A stretch of DNA of 64,000 bases from an uncultured Acidilobus sp. JCHS (GCA_000495735.1 AYMD01000008.1:62001-126000), one strand, 5' to 3'; counted from the stretch's first letter, positions 26,314 through 36,320 are shown. A program made the numbers and translations. The notes: generated by a model not told the origin, from the letters alone.

Positions 26314-28116
26314 CTAAACCTCGAAGAAGACCCCCTTAGCCTTCTGAAGGCGGTCCAGGTAAGAGCCCTCCTTGTTGATCCTGGGCCTGCCTGACTCCTT
26401 GTCCTGCCTCATGGTTATCCCGAGCTCCGCCAGGAGGTCGTTCATCGCCTCCCTGACCCTCTTGGGGCCTCCAGCTACTCCGTGGAGGCCCGGCTCACCC
26501 GAGAAGACCATGGTGCGGTCGCTTATCATCGCTATCATCATCACGTCATGCTCAGCCACGAAGGCGGCGGCCTTCCTGTTCTCGGTGAGCCTCTTCACTA
26601 TCCTGCCCACGGCCAGCCTCTCCTCAACGTCCAGGTGGGCGGAGGGCTCGTCGAGCAGGTAGAGGTCAGCTTCACGGCTTAACGCTGAAGCTATGGCCAG
26701 CTTCTGCATCTCGCCCCCGCTCAGCTCCCTGGCTACTCGGTCGAAGAGCTTGACGAGGCCGAGCTTCTCAGTGAGCTCCACGTAGAGCCAGGTGCCGGGC
26801 GTGACAGCCTCTGGGTTGGAGGCCCTCAGGACGTCAGCCACTGTCATCCCCTCAGGGAAGAACTCAGGCCCCACGTACTGGGGCTTGTAGCTGACCTTGA
26901 GCTCCCTGTAAGTGAACGGTCCCCCCTCCTCAGCCTTGACCTCGCCTGCGAGGAACCTTATGAACGTCGTCTTACCTATGGCGTTGGGGCCCACTATTGT
27001 CACCACCTCGCCTCCGTTTATGTAGCCCGGCTCCACGTCAAGGGTGAAGCCGTCAAGCCTGACCCTGGCCCTTGACCACTCGAGGTACTTGAACTCGGCC
27101 TCCGCCTGCTGGCCTGAGAGAGACTTCGAGAAAGCTATGGGGGTGCCCCTTATCCTCACGTTCTCGCCCTGCAGGTAGCCGTCAAGGAACGCGTTTATGC
27201 CGACCCTCACGCCGTAGGGCTGCGACACTATCCCATATACCCCTGGCTCCCCGTAGATCACGTGAACGTGGTCGCTGAGGTAGTCAAGCATCGCCAGGTC
27301 ATGCTCTACCACTATGAAGTACCTTGAGGCCTTGACCTGGGACCTTATGAGTCTTGAGACCCTCACCCTCTCCCTGACGTCGAGGTAGCTGCTGGGCTCA
27401 TCAAATATGTAGACGGAGGCATCCTTACTTAGGGTGGCCACTATCAACAGCTTCTGCAGCTCGCCGCCGCTCAGGCTACTCACGTCCCTATCCCAGACCC
27501 TGTCGAGGCCCACCTGCTGGGCCAGGTCCCTCGAGGAGCCTGTCTCGTCCGCCTTCTTCAGTAGCTCTCCCACAGTCCCCTTGAGGTACCTAGGCACGAG
27601 GTCTATGTACTGGATCTTATGGGCTGCCCTCAGCTTCCCGTCGTAGAGCCTCTCAAGGTACGTCTGAAGCTCGCTTCCCCTGAAGTGCCTCAGGACGGCG
27701 TCAACCTCCGCCGGCCTGTCGGGGTTGCCTAGGTTAGGTTTCAGCTCCCCTGCCAGGATCCTGATGGCAGTGGTCTTGCCTGCGCCGTTCTTGCCTATTA
27801 CGCCGACGACCTGCCCCTCCCTCGGTATCGGGAGCCTGAAGAGCTTGAAGCCGTTGACGCTGTACCTGTGAACGGCCTCCTCGTTGAGCTCCTCAGGCAG
27901 GTTGACTATTGAGATCGCGTCAAACGGGCAGGCCTTCACGCATATCCCGCACCCTATACAGACGTCCTCGTAGATCACTGGCTTAGCGCGGGCCTTCGTG
28001 TCGGCCTCTATGGCTACGCCCTTCTTGCTCTTGTTGACAGGGCAGACCGATATGCACTGGTAGCTGCATCGCTTGGGCTTGCACAGGTCGTCGTCTATTA
28101 CTGCTACCCTTACCAA
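26314..28116 (-). CDS. abcE1: ABCE1 ribosome-recycling ATPase (RNase L inhibitor homologue)
   Basis: Soluble twin-ABC protein that splits ribosomes after termination together with aRF1 or Pelota. The N-terminal ferredoxin-like region holds two cysteine sets, beginning CKPKRCSYQC and CIGCGICVKACP. NBD1 has Walker A GKNGAGKTT near residue 113 and signature LSGGELQK; NBD2 has GPNAIGKTT near 383 and LSGGEMQK. The helix-loop-helix insert and hinge are present. Length 600 is standard. It is followed at the 5' side by the MBL gene, 39 bases apart on the same strand. Confidence 0.97.
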   Translation of the reverse strand: MVRVAVIDDDLCKPKRCSYQCISVCPVNKSKKGVAIEADTKARAKPVIYEDVCIGCGICVKACPFDAISIVNLPEELNEEAVHRYSVNGFKLFRLPIPREGQVVGVIGKNGAGKTTAIRILAGELKPNLGNPDRPAEVDAVLRHFRGSELQTYLERLYDGKLRAAHKIQYIDLVPRYLKGTVGELLKKADETGSSRDLAQQVGLDRVWDRDVSSLSGGELQKLLIVATLSKDASVYIFDEPSSYLDVRERVRVSRLIRSQVKASRYFIVVEHDLAMLDYLSDHVHVIYGEPGVYGIVSQPYGVRVGINAFLDGYLQGENVRIRGTPIAFSKSLSGQQAEAEFKYLEWSRARVRLDGFTLDVEPGYINGGEVVTIVGPNAIGKTTFIRFLAGEVKAEEGGPFTYRELKVSYKPQYVGPEFFPEGMTVADVLRASNPEAVTPGTWLYVELTEKLGLVKLFDRVARELSGGEMQKLAIASALSREADLYLLDEPSAHLDVEERLAVGRIVKRLTENRKAAAFVAEHDVMMIAMISDRTMVFSGEPGLHGVAGGPKRVREAMNDLLAELGITMRQDKESGRPRINKEGSYLDRLQKAKGVFFEV

Positions 28117-28155
28117 GTGCTCCTGGGCCCTTAGGCCATAGCCTAAAAAGAGGGC

Positions 28156-28842
28156 TTAAAACTTGAACTCGAACCTCTCGCCGGGCCTCAGTATGACGAC
28201 CTTTGTGGGAAGACCCCTTGACGTCACGATCCTCGCGAACTCGTTGGGGTCGCCGTAGAGGACGGGGAACGTGCCATAATGCATCGGTATCGCGGCGCGA
28301 GGCCTCAGGAGCTCCACAGCCTTGGCCGCCTCGTTGTGATCCATGGTGAAGTGGCCTCCTATCGGCAGCAGGGCTATGTCAGGCCTGTAGATCTCACCTA
28401 TGAGCGCCATCTCCGCCGTTATGCCAGTGTCGCCCGCATGGTACACGACGCCCTCGCTTGACATGACGACGACGCCCGTCGGCGCTCCCCTCGAGCTGGT
28501 GTGATTCGCTGGGACCAGCGCCACGCGAAGGCCAGGCTCCAGAACTATGGGGCCTCCCATGTTGCCGCCTATCACGCGGCTCTCGTCCCTTATCAGCTCC
28601 CCGACGTAGTTAGCTAGCTCGAAGGTCGCCACGAGCTTGGCCTTGGGGTTCCTCTTCATTATCTCAACGGCGTCGCCCAGGTGATCGTCGTGGTCGTGGG
28701 TCACCAGTACATAGTCAACGCCTGTGACCGCCTCAGGCTTAACGGGTGACAGAGGGTTGCTCAGCCAGGGGTCTATAAGGACCTTCCTGCCTGAGATGTT
28801 GAGCTCAAAGGCCGAGTGCCCATAATACACAAGGTAGCCCAT
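28156..28842 (-). CDS. UPF0173 metal-dependent hydrolase (MBL fold)
   Basis: Metallo-beta-lactamase-fold protein of unknown substrate. GHSAFEL near residue 8 is typical of UPF0173, VTHDHDDHLGD near 48 is the HxHxDH zinc site, YHAGDTG near 134 and IPMHYGTFP near 196 give the remaining ligands. It is full length at 228 residues. It shares its spacer with the divergent map gene and may be co-transcribed with abcE1. Confidence 0.88.
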   Translation of the reverse strand: MGYLVYYGHSAFELNISGRKVLIDPWLSNPLSPVKPEAVTGVDYVLVTHDHDDHLGDAVEIMKRNPKAKLVATFELANYVGELIRDESRVIGGNMGGPIVLEPGLRVALVPANHTSSRGAPTGVVVMSSEGVVYHAGDTGITAEMALIGEIYRPDIALLPIGGHFTMDHNEAAKAVELLRPRAAIPMHYGTFPVLYGDPNEFARIVTSRGLPTKVVILRPGERFEFKF

Positions 28843-28907
28843 AGGCCCTTCCCAGCAGTCTATTCAGGAAGTCGTATATAACGCCTTTTCACGACCATAA
28901 TCACATA

Positions 28908-28917
28908 TCTATATTTA
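28908..28917 (+). promoter_or_regulatory. TATA box of map
   Basis: The element tctatattta is centred 27-28 bases before GTG 28940, placing transcription start at the codon itself and predicting a leaderless message. It therefore supports GTG 28940 over the internal ATG at 28961. Confidence 0.5.
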
Positions 28918-28939
28918 CAAATTTGTTTCAAGCCTGCCT

Positions 28940-29878
28940 GTGCTAAGGAGCGGGAAGCCCATGAGCGAGGAGGAGCTGAAGAAGACCCTGACCGCTGGTG
29001 CCATAGCCGCGGAGGCCAGGGACTACGGCGCCTCGCTGGTGAAGCCGGGCGCCAGCGCTAGGGAGGTCTGTGAGGAAGTGGAGTCCCTGATCGTAAAGAG
29101 GGGGGCGAGGCCTGCCTTCCCCTGCAACTTCTCAATAAACGAGGTAGCGGCTCACTACACTCCTGGCATCTCGGATGACGTGAGGGTGCCTGACAAGGCC
29201 ATAGTCAAGGTTGACGTAGGCGCCTCGGTCGACGGCTACCTCGCCGACACTGCGGTAAGCGTCGTAGTAGGCGATGATGAGAGGCTGAGGGCGCTAGCGG
29301 AGTCCGCCAAGGAGGCCCTGGACGCGGTCATAGCCATAATGGCTCCAAACGTGAGGATTTATGACATAGGTAAGGCTATAGAGAGGGCCATAGCGGGCAG
29401 GGGCTTCCGCCCCGTCAAGAACCTCACAGGACACACGATGTCCCGCTACCTGCTTCACGCAGGTGAGTCCATACCTAACTTCGCGGACAGGTCTACGTTC
29501 TACCGCAGGCTCAGGCCCCCGGTTCTTGTGGCCGTAGAGCCCTTCAGCACAAGCGGGAGAGGACTTGTCGTGGACGCCCCTAAGGCGTTCATCTACTCAG
29601 CTACGGGAAGAGAGCCCAAGGGAGCCTCGGAGGCCTCGAGGTCATTGCTGGATTACATACTTAAGAGGTTCAACACGCTCCCCTTCGCAGTGAGGTGGCT
29701 TTACCCTGAGTGGAAGGAGAGCGAGATAAGTAGGGCCCTTGATGAGCTGACGAGGCTTAAGGCGCTCGTCAAGTACCCAGTCCTAGTAGAGGCCTCAGGC
29801 GCTCCAGTGGCCCAGTTTGAGCACACATTCTTCGTAGACAAGGATAAGGTAATAGTTACCACGAGGGCCGAGCGTTAA
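28940..29878 (+). CDS. map: Methionine aminopeptidase, type II
   Basis: Removes the initiator methionine from new proteins. Metal ligands are visible in VKVDVGASVDGYLADTAV (two Asp), GHTMSRYLLHAGESIPN (His), VEPFSTSG (Glu) and the final AQFEHTFFV (Glu); substrate His is in the NEVAAHYTP segment. The ~65-residue insertion after the VEPF segment marks type II. The TATA position favours a leaderless GTG at 28940, although ATG 28961 would remove seven non-conserved residues. Confidence 0.95.
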   Translation: MLRSGKPMSEEELKKTLTAGAIAAEARDYGASLVKPGASAREVCEEVESLIVKRGARPAFPCNFSINEVAAHYTPGISDDVRVPDKAIVKVDVGASVDGYLADTAVSVVVGDDERLRALAESAKEALDAVIAIMAPNVRIYDIGKAIERAIAGRGFRPVKNLTGHTMSRYLLHAGESIPNFADRSTFYRRLRPPVLVAVEPFSTSGRGLVVDAPKAFIYSATGREPKGASEASRSLLDYILKRFNTLPFAVRWLYPEWKESEISRALDELTRLKALVKYPVLVEASGAPVAQFEHTFFVDKDKVIVTTRAER

Positions 29879-29962
29879 CGCCCTTGTGGCCTTTATCACG
29901 TATTCAGATTTATAATTTAAAAGCTCGCCTTAAGGCTGAACCCTATTGGAGAGAAGGCCAGA

Positions 29963-31078
29963 ATGACGTCAGGCTCAGAAATATCAACGCTGGCGACGCT
30001 GATAGTCAACATACTATGGGTTGCGCTGCTGCTCCTTTGGCTCACAGGCCTAGGTAACTGGATACAGGTGTACTGGTATAGAGCTGACATACGCTCTAAG
30101 CTTGCCATACTGGGGGGATTGGCCGACGAGGCGAGGAAGGAGACCCTTGACTACATGAACAGGAACAAGGCCAAGGACGCCTCGTCACTGTTAAACAGGC
30201 TACTTGACTTCTTCGTAATAGAGCCGGTCGAAATAGAGCCCACGGATATCATCAACAGGCTGAGGCACCTCATAAACATCCGTGATGCCAGGTTTAAGGA
30301 CGTCTTTAATCAGGCCATGTCTGACAGCGACGAAGTTACGAGGAGCGTGGCCTCGACAGCCGCCGAAATAGCTTCAGCCCTTAACTTCATATACAAGTAC
30401 GTGAGGCACGTCCTGCTCTTTGCTGAGAAGACCAAGAACTGGTACCTCATTTTGCAGCTTGCGATCTTCATGCCGCAGATAATTCAGATAGCCCAGATGT
30501 ACAGGAAGGCCCTTGACGATTTCCTCTACAAGGTGCCCGTAGGCGATGGGGCTGGGCCCCTCGTAGCCCTGAGGCTGGCCGGTTTCGGGGCCAAGTGGAG
30601 GGAGGTAACGGAGGACACTGTAGTAGCGGAGAGCGAGTTCGAGGGAAGGAGGCTGCTGATAATCAAGGCCAAGGGGCCCGGCTCAACGGTCGGCAGGCCC
30701 GGCGAGGCGGCTGAAAAGGTGATCAGGGAGGCCATAGCCCAAGGGAGGAGGGTCTCACTCATGATAACTGTTGACGCGGCCCTGAAGCTCGAGGGTGAGG
30801 ATACAGGTGATGTAGCAGAAGGCGTCGGCGCCGCCATAGGCGACCCAGGCCCTGAGAAGATAAGGTTCGAGAGGGTTGCGACGGAGTACAACATACCGCT
30901 GAGGGCGGTCATCGTGAAGATGGGCATGGATGAGGCTATACTCGCCATGAATCAACACATCTACAAGGGAGTCGAGAACGCTGTTGAGAGGGTGAAGCAG
31001 ATAATAAGGTCGGAGAGCCGCGAGGGCGACACAGTTGTCGTTATAGGCGTTGGTAACACTGTCGGGGTGGGGCAGTGA
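29963..31078 (+). CDS. DUF1512 archaeal membrane-anchored protein
   Basis: Conserved archaeal protein of unknown function. A single N-terminal membrane helix at residues ~10-28 (LATLIVNILWVALLLLWL) is followed by a helical region ~40-140, a hydrophobic stretch near 150-180 and an alpha/beta C-terminal domain with KGPGSTVGRPGEA near 235 and VVIGVGNTVGVGQ at the end. The glycine-rich loops could bind a phosphate ligand, but no named motif is clear. It overlaps the next small membrane gene by 4 bases. An AT-rich stretch at 29905-29922 is the likely promoter. Confidence 0.7.
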   Translation: MTSGSEISTLATLIVNILWVALLLLWLTGLGNWIQVYWYRADIRSKLAILGGLADEARKETLDYMNRNKAKDASSLLNRLLDFFVIEPVEIEPTDIINRLRHLINIRDARFKDVFNQAMSDSDEVTRSVASTAAEIASALNFIYKYVRHVLLFAEKTKNWYLILQLAIFMPQIIQIAQMYRKALDDFLYKVPVGDGAGPLVALRLAGFGAKWREVTEDTVVAESEFEGRRLLIIKAKGPGSTVGRPGEAAEKVIREAIAQGRRVSLMITVDAALKLEGEDTGDVAEGVGAAIGDPGPEKIRFERVATEYNIPLRAVIVKMGMDEAILAMNQHIYKGVENAVERVKQIIRSESREGDTVVVIGVGNTVGVGQ

Positions 31079-31365
31079 TGAACACGTACCAGCTTTACCT
31101 CCTCCTGTTGCTCGTAGTGATGCTCGTAGCGACCACGGCTATGACCATGAAGCAGATGAACGAGATCAGGAGGCTGCAGGAGCTGAGGAAGAGGCCAAGG
31201 GTCGTTACCGTAGAGGAGTGCGACGGGAAAACCACGACGAGGGACTACAGGGAGGGCGACTACGTAGGGCTCGTAAGCGGCCAGTGTCCAGGCGGAGGGC
31301 CTAAGAGGGTAATAGGCATCTACGCAATTAAGGAGGAGAAGAAGGGCGGCCGCTCCCCCATTTAA
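31075..31365 (+). CDS. Small membrane protein linked to DUF1512
   Basis: 96 residues: one N-terminal membrane helix (LYLLLLLVVMLVATTAM, residues 7-23), a short coiled helix, then a small beta-rich domain with two cysteines (VEECDGKTTTRDY, SGQCPGGGP). The start is GTG 31075 or the ATG three bases later, overlapping the DUF1512 stop, so the two products are probably partners at the membrane. No function is known to me. Confidence 0.65.
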   Translation: MMNTYQLYLLLLLVVMLVATTAMTMKQMNEIRRLQELRKRPRVVTVEECDGKTTTRDYREGDYVGLVSGQCPGGGPKRVIGIYAIKEEKKGGRSPI

Positions 31366-31398
31366 GGCCCTGGCCGCATCACATAGGGGAGAGGCGCC

Positions 31399-31662
31399 GT
31401 GCGGTCAACGCTCTCTTGGGAGATCTGTGACATATGTCAGAGGAGGGTCGCTACGACAACCTGCAGGCTCAATGGCAGGCTGGCCGCCGTGTGTCCTTTC
31501 TGCAGGGCCCTCCTTGAGGGAAGGGGGCTCGTCTGCGGGGAAGGGGTCCAGAGGGTCCCGCTTAGGAGGAGGAGTGTCGAACCTAACGAGGAGCTCATAA
31601 GGTCGGTAGGCGAGCATAGGACTTACCGCAAGGGTGCTAAAGTCCAAGGAGGAAATCGTTAG
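31399..31662 (+). CDS. Small zinc-ribbon protein
   Basis: 87 residues. Two cysteine pairs, CDIC near residue 10 and CPFC near 32, form a zinc ribbon like that at the start of MBF1, but the helix-turn-helix of MBF1 is missing. A third Cys and a basic, disordered-looking tail follow. It starts with GTG 31399 and lies 33 bases after the small membrane gene and 67 before the thermosome gene. It may be a nucleic-acid-binding or regulatory protein; this is inference only. Confidence 0.55.
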   Translation: MRSTLSWEICDICQRRVATTTCRLNGRLAAVCPFCRALLEGRGLVCGEGVQRVPLRRRSVEPNEELIRSVGEHRTYRKGAKVQGGNR

Positions 31663-31665
31663 TAA

Positions 31666-31676
31666 GACTTTTATAG
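31666..31676 (+). promoter_or_regulatory. TATA box of the thermosome gene
   Basis: The strong element acttttataga lies directly after the zinc-ribbon stop. It predicts transcription from about 31699 and a leader of about 30 bases that contains the ggaggg ribosome site before ATG 31730. Confidence 0.6.
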
Positions 31677-31729
31677 AGGCAGTCCTACCAGGCCCTTATG
31701 GATAAGGAGACTCAAGGAGGGTGTAAAGA

Positions 31730-33388
31730 ATGGCATCTGGTGGAGGCATACCTGTGCTCATATTGAAGGAGGGCACGCAGAGGTCTTACGGAAGGGAGGC
31801 CCTAAGGAATAACATACTGGCGGCTAAAGTTCTGGCTGAGATGCTTAAGACAAGCCTTGGACCCCGCGGCCTTGACAAGATGTTAATAGACTCCTTTGGC
31901 GACGTAACGGTGACAAACGATGGAGCCACCATAGTTAAGGAGATGGAGGTTCAGCACCCTGCCGCGAAGCTCCTGGTTGAGATAGCCAAGGCCCAAGATG
32001 CCGAGGTCGGCGACGGCACGACGAGCGTTGTCGTGCTTGCTGGGGCCCTGCTCGACAAGGCTGAGGCCCTGCTCGAGCAGAATATACACCCAACGCTCAT
32101 CATAGAGGGCTATACCAAGGCCATGAACAAGGCCCTTGAGCTGCTTGACAAGATAGCGGTCCCCGTTGACGTAAACAATGATGAGAACCTCAGGAAGATA
32201 GCCACCACTACCATAGGCAGCAAGTACTCTGGCCAGGGACCTGAGAGGGAGAAGCTTGTAGAGCTCGCGGTTAACGCCATCAAGATAATAGCTGAGCCCA
32301 AGCCTGAGGGGGGCTACAACGTTGACCTCGATAACGTCAAGATAGAGAAGAAGAAGGGAGGAGGCCTTATGGACTCAATGCTGGTGAGGGGCATAGTCCT
32401 TGACAAGGAGGTCGTACACCCTGGTATGCCGAAGAGGGTGACCAACGCCAAGATAGCTGTCCTAGACGCGCCCCTTGAGATACAGAAGCCCGACATAACC
32501 ACCAAGATAAGAGTCACCGACGTTGAGCAGCTTGACTCGTTCCTGGAGGAGGAGACCAAGATCCTTAAGGACATGGTTGAGCAGATAGCCGCGACAGGCG
32601 CCAACGTTGTAATAACCCAGAAGGGAATTGACGACGTCGCCCAGCACTTCCTGGCCAAGAAGGGCATACTTGCCGTGAGGAGGGTCAAGAGGAGCGACGT
32701 AGAGAAGCTAGCCAGGGCCACTGGCGCAAAGATAGTGACAAGCATCAGGGACCTCAAGCCTGAGAGCCTGGGCTACGCCGACCTCGTTGAGGAGAGGAAG
32801 GTGGGCAATGACAAGATGGTCTTCATAGAGGGCGCCAAGAACCCGAGGAGCGTGACCATACTGATAAGGGGCGCTAACGACATGTTGCTCGACGAGGCTG
32901 AGAGGAACCTCAACGACGTCCTCCACGGCCTCAGGAACATAATGAGGGAGCCCAAGATACTGGGCGGCGGAGGCGCGCCAGAGATTGAGCTGGCCCTCAG
33001 GCTGAGGGAGTTCGCGGCCACGGTAGGCGGGAAGGAGCAGCTGGCCATAGAGGCCTTCGCCGACGCGCTCGAGACCATACCCAGCGTGCTGGCCGAGAGC
33101 GCAGGCATGGACCCGCTGGACGCAGTCATGCAGCTCAGGTCCCTCCACAGCAAGGGCCTGAAGTTCGCGGGCGTTGACGTGCTTAACGGCAAGACAGCTG
33201 ATGACATGATCTCAGTGAACGTCTACGAGCCCCTGCTGGTTAAGAAACAGGTGATAAAGGGCGCGGCCGAGGCCGCCATAGCGCTGCTAAAGATAGACGA
33301 CCTGATTGCGGCGGCGCCGCCTAAGAAGGAGGAGAAGAAGGGCAAGGAAGGCGAGGAGAAGGAGGAGAAGGGCCTCCCGAGCAGCTAA
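31730..33388 (+). CDS. Thermosome (group II chaperonin) subunit
   Basis: Subunit of the double-ring chaperonin that folds proteins at high temperature. [14 protein letters not shown] and [12 protein letters not shown] near the N-terminus, and [13 protein letters not shown] near residue 90, are the ATP-site signatures; [17 protein letters not shown] near 420 is the matching equatorial motif. The apical domain carries the lid protrusion. The C-terminus is a charged [14 protein letters not shown]-type tail. ATG 31730 follows ggagggtgtaaaga. Whether it is the alpha or beta subunit cannot be decided, as no second copy is present. Confidence 0.97.
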   Translation: MASGGGIPVLILKEGTQRSYGREALRNNILAAKVLAEMLKTSLGPRGLDKMLIDSFGDVTVTNDGATIVKEMEVQHPAAKLLVEIAKAQDAEVGDGTTSVVVLAGALLDKAEALLEQNIHPTLIIEGYTKAMNKALELLDKIAVPVDVNNDENLRKIATTTIGSKYSGQGPEREKLVELAVNAIKIIAEPKPEGGYNVDLDNVKIEKKKGGGLMDSMLVRGIVLDKEVVHPGMPKRVTNAKIAVLDAPLEIQKPDITTKIRVTDVEQLDSFLEEETKILKDMVEQIAATGANVVITQKGIDDVAQHFLAKKGILAVRRVKRSDVEKLARATGAKIVTSIRDLKPESLGYADLVEERKVGNDKMVFIEGAKNPRSVTILIRGANDMLLDEAERNLNDVLHGLRNIMREPKILGGGGAPEIELALRLREFAATVGGKEQLAIEAFADALETIPSVLAESAGMDPLDAVMQLRSLHSKGLKFAGVDVLNGKTADDMISVNVYEPLLVKKQVIKGAAEAAIALLKIDDLIAAAPPKKEEKKGKEGEEKEEKGLPSS

Positions 33389-33426
33389 ACCTAGAACTCT
33401 TCGCCTAAATAGCCCTCGTACCTTCC

Positions 33427-33433
33427 TATTTTT
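33427..33433 (+). terminator. Possible oligo-T terminator after the thermosome gene
   Basis: A tattttt run about 40 bases after the thermosome stop is the only U-rich tract in the spacer and suits archaeal intrinsic termination. It lies just 11 bases before the helicase ATG, so it could equally belong to the helicase promoter. Confidence 0.25.
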
Positions 33434-33443
33434 GCCCGGAAGC

Positions 33444-36320
33444 ATGCAGGACTACGTTATTTCCATGCTTCACCCAAGGCTCAGAGAGGTCATAGCAAGG
33501 CTCGGCTACACGAGGCTATACCCCATTCAGGAGAAGGCCATACCTGTTGTCCTCAGGGGCTCCCATACCCTTATAGTATCGCCAACGGGCAGCGGCAAGA
33601 CTGAGGCGGCCCTGTTCCCCCTCCTGTCGCTCATGTTAGGTTCCCATGAGCTGAACGACGGCAAGATTAAGGCCATTTACGTGACCCCGCTAAGGGCGTT
33701 GAACAGGGACCTGATGACAAGGATCTCAAGGCTTGTCGAGGGCGTTGGTATCTCGATAGCCTTGAGGCATGGCGACTCCACCTCGTCAATTAGGAGGAGG
33801 TTCCTCGAGAGCCCGCCTGACTTCATGATAACGACGCCTGAGACCCTCAACCTGTTGTTAACTGTGCAGGCAAAGGCTGACATGTGGGACTCTGTTAGCT
33901 ACGTCATAGTTGACGAGGTCCAGGAGCTCATAGAGAGCGAGAGGGGCTCGGAGCTCTCAGTAGTCCTTGAGAGGCTTCAGGAGAGGTCGAGGAACAGGAT
34001 ACAGCGTATAGGCCTTTCAGCTACGCTCTCTGACAAGTCGAAGCGGGCCGCCGCCTCCCTCCTAGCCTACGGGCGTAAAGTTGAGGTGGTCGAGGACAAG
34101 GGGGAAAGGGCCTATGAAATAGAGATAGTAGCTGTGCCTGAGGACGAGGGCCTTCAGAAGGCGTCCGACGCTATAGCCTCCATAGCTTCACGCGAGAAGG
34201 GCTCAGTGCTGCTCTTCACGAACACCAGATCCGTGGCTGAGAGGCTCGGCGCCCTGCTGTCCAAACGCTTAGCCAACAAGGTCATGGTGCACCACGGCAG
34301 CCTCTCAAGGGAGGTGAGAGAGGAAGCCGAGAGGAAGTTCAGGGAAGGCGAGCTCAAGGTACTGGTCGCCACCTCGAGCATGGAGCTCGGCATAGACATA
34401 GGTCATATAGACAGGGTCGTACAGTTTATGTCACCTAGGGAGGTCATAGCGATGTCGCAGAGGGCTGGAAGGGCTGAACACCGCTACGGCGGCGTTAGCA
34501 GGGCGACCGTAGTAACTTTTAATAACGTGTTTGAGCTCTTGGAGTCAGCAGTCATAGCCGTAAGGACCAGGAGAGAGGACCTAGAGGACCTGGCCTATCA
34601 CAGGAAGCCCCTCGACGCGGCGGCCCATCAGTTAGTAGCTATGGTTATTGAGGGCCTGGCCAGCGACGTAGGGAAAGCCCACGAGGTCCTTACCCGCTCT
34701 GCGCCCTTCTCAGATATGACGCTAAGCGAGCTCGAAAAGGTCGCCTCTCATCTCGACTCGGTGGGGGTGCTGAAGTACGAGCCTGAGACGGGGAAGCTGG
34801 CGAGGGGCAGGAGGTCACTAACTTATCTCTATAAGGTCTCAATGATACCCGATGAGGCCACGTTCAGGGTTTATGACGTAGCCAGCGGCTCCCAGGTGGG
34901 CGAGGTCGGCGAGAGGTTCGTAGAGGCCGCCCTCCTGGCCAGCCGCGAGCAGAAGCCCGTCTTCGTGCTAGCTGGCAGGGCTTGGAGAATCGTCAACGTG
35001 GATTATGAGGAACTTAGGATAGACGCCGAGCCCCTTGGCGAGGCTGAGGGGGTGGTCCCGTCCTGGGAGGGCGAGCTTATACCCGTCAGCTATAAGGTGG
35101 CCAGGGAGGTCTGTGGCCTTGTAAGCCTGGCCTTCATTGACCCTCAGAGGGCCCTTCACGCGCTCCTCCAGAGGGGTCTCGACAGGGAGCTGGCAGAAAG
35201 GATTACAAACGTGATCGCTGAGAGCGCTAAGAGGTGGGGCGCCCCGCTAACCCCCCTGGAGCCTATCGTAGAGGAGCTTAAGGGCGCCAGCATACTGTTC
35301 ACATGTCTTGGCAGCAAAGGTAACCTCCTCCTGGCCCTAGTAATCTCTAAGCTCCTGGAGCCCAAGGTTAAGGCCTGGTTTGACTACATACCTTACGCCG
35401 TAGTTTTCTCAGCCCCTTATGGCGTCAGAGGTGACGACATAAGGGAGGCTTTGCTTAAGGCCAAGAACATGGACCTCCCTGAGCTGATGGCGCTAGCCTA
35501 CGACGCCGTCAAGGAGACGCCCCTATACGTGGCCAGGTTCCTCCAGGTCGCTAAGAGGCTTGGCGTCCTTGACCCCGACGTCAGGGTCTCCCTCGAGCAG
35601 GGCAAGAGGATACTTGACGCCTACAGGGGCTCGGTGGTAGAGGAGGAGACGCTGAGGGAGCTCTCCTTTGACAAGCTGGACCCCGAGGCCCTAAGGGAGT
35701 TCCTCAGCAACCTCAAGGACGTCAGGGTTGTAAGGAGCGAGGGACTGAGCCCTCTCGCCCAGGATGTCATAAAGAACCCGTACCTGAGGAGAGAGGTCGC
35801 CGTCAACCTGAAGGAGGTGGCCATGGAGTACGTAATTGAGGGGCTTCGCAGGGCTGCCCTCAGGAAAGAGGTCGTGTTCGTCTGCGCGTCCTGCGGCAAC
35901 ACATGGCGGGCCGAGGCAACGAGCCTAAGCCACCCAGTCAGGTGCCCTAAGTGCGGGGCCGCCATGGTGGCCCCGCTGCCCTTCTCCCAGTGGGGCGAGT
36001 CGGTGGCCTCCCTCTACTCAAGGTGGAAGAGGGGGTCTGCGGGAAAGCTGAGCAAAGACGAGAAGCGGTTAGTAAATGAGGTTAGGGAGAGGGCGGAGCT
36101 CTACATAAATTACGCCATGCAGGGCCTTGGAAGGTATGTCGTGGAGGCCTTCATGAATCAGGGCGTCGGGCCAAGGTCGGCTAAGAAGGTAATGGAGAGC
36201 CTCATGAGGGGAGGGGAGAGGGCCTTCTATGAGGCCTTGCTCAAGGCGAAGGAGGAGTACCTGGTCTATAAGAAGTTCATAAATAAAAGGGAGGGAAAAG
36301 AGGACAGGGAGAAGGCCTAA
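33444..36320 (+). CDS. Lhr-type superfamily 2 DNA/RNA helicase
   Basis: ATP-dependent helicase of the Lhr/ASH group, implicated in repair or RNA processing. Motif I is PTGSGKTE near residue 50, motif II VDEVQEL (Gln replaces the usual His), motif III LSATL, motif V SSMELGIDIG and motif VI QRAGRAEHR. The Lhr-type winged-helix and barrel region follows. A zinc ribbon CASCGNTW with CPKCGA lies near residue 810. I set the start at ATG 33444 (958 residues), because the longer frame runs back through the thermosome gene. It ends shortly before the tRNA-Glu promoter. Confidence 0.85.
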   Translation: MQDYVISMLHPRLREVIARLGYTRLYPIQEKAIPVVLRGSHTLIVSPTGSGKTEAALFPLLSLMLGSHELNDGKIKAIYVTPLRALNRDLMTRISRLVEGVGISIALRHGDSTSSIRRRFLESPPDFMITTPETLNLLLTVQAKADMWDSVSYVIVDEVQELIESERGSELSVVLERLQERSRNRIQRIGLSATLSDKSKRAAASLLAYGRKVEVVEDKGERAYEIEIVAVPEDEGLQKASDAIASIASREKGSVLLFTNTRSVAERLGALLSKRLANKVMVHHGSLSREVREEAERKFREGELKVLVATSSMELGIDIGHIDRVVQFMSPREVIAMSQRAGRAEHRYGGVSRATVVTFNNVFELLESAVIAVRTRREDLEDLAYHRKPLDAAAHQLVAMVIEGLASDVGKAHEVLTRSAPFSDMTLSELEKVASHLDSVGVLKYEPETGKLARGRRSLTYLYKVSMIPDEATFRVYDVASGSQVGEVGERFVEAALLASREQKPVFVLAGRAWRIVNVDYEELRIDAEPLGEAEGVVPSWEGELIPVSYKVAREVCGLVSLAFIDPQRALHALLQRGLDRELAERITNVIAESAKRWGAPLTPLEPIVEELKGASILFTCLGSKGNLLLALVISKLLEPKVKAWFDYIPYAVVFSAPYGVRGDDIREALLKAKNMDLPELMALAYDAVKETPLYVARFLQVAKRLGVLDPDVRVSLEQGKRILDAYRGSVVEEETLRELSFDKLDPEALREFLSNLKDVRVVRSEGLSPLAQDVIKNPYLRREVAVNLKEVAMEYVIEGLRRAALRKEVVFVCASCGNTWRAEATSLSHPVRCPKCGAAMVAPLPFSQWGESVASLYSRWKRGSAGKLSKDEKRLVNEVRERAELYINYAMQGLGRYVVEAFMNQGVGPRSAKKVMESLMRGGERAFYEALLKAKEEYLVYKKFINKREGKEDREKA

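Noticed and set aside
31399-31662. Truncated MBF1 pseudogene
   Set aside because: The zinc ribbon is similar, but no decayed helix-turn-helix remains downstream before the thermosome promoter, so it is described as a small zinc-ribbon protein.
33306-33443. Upstream extension of the helicase frame
   Set aside because: It overlaps the thermosome C-terminus and translates to Arg repeats; ATG 33444 gives the normal helicase start.
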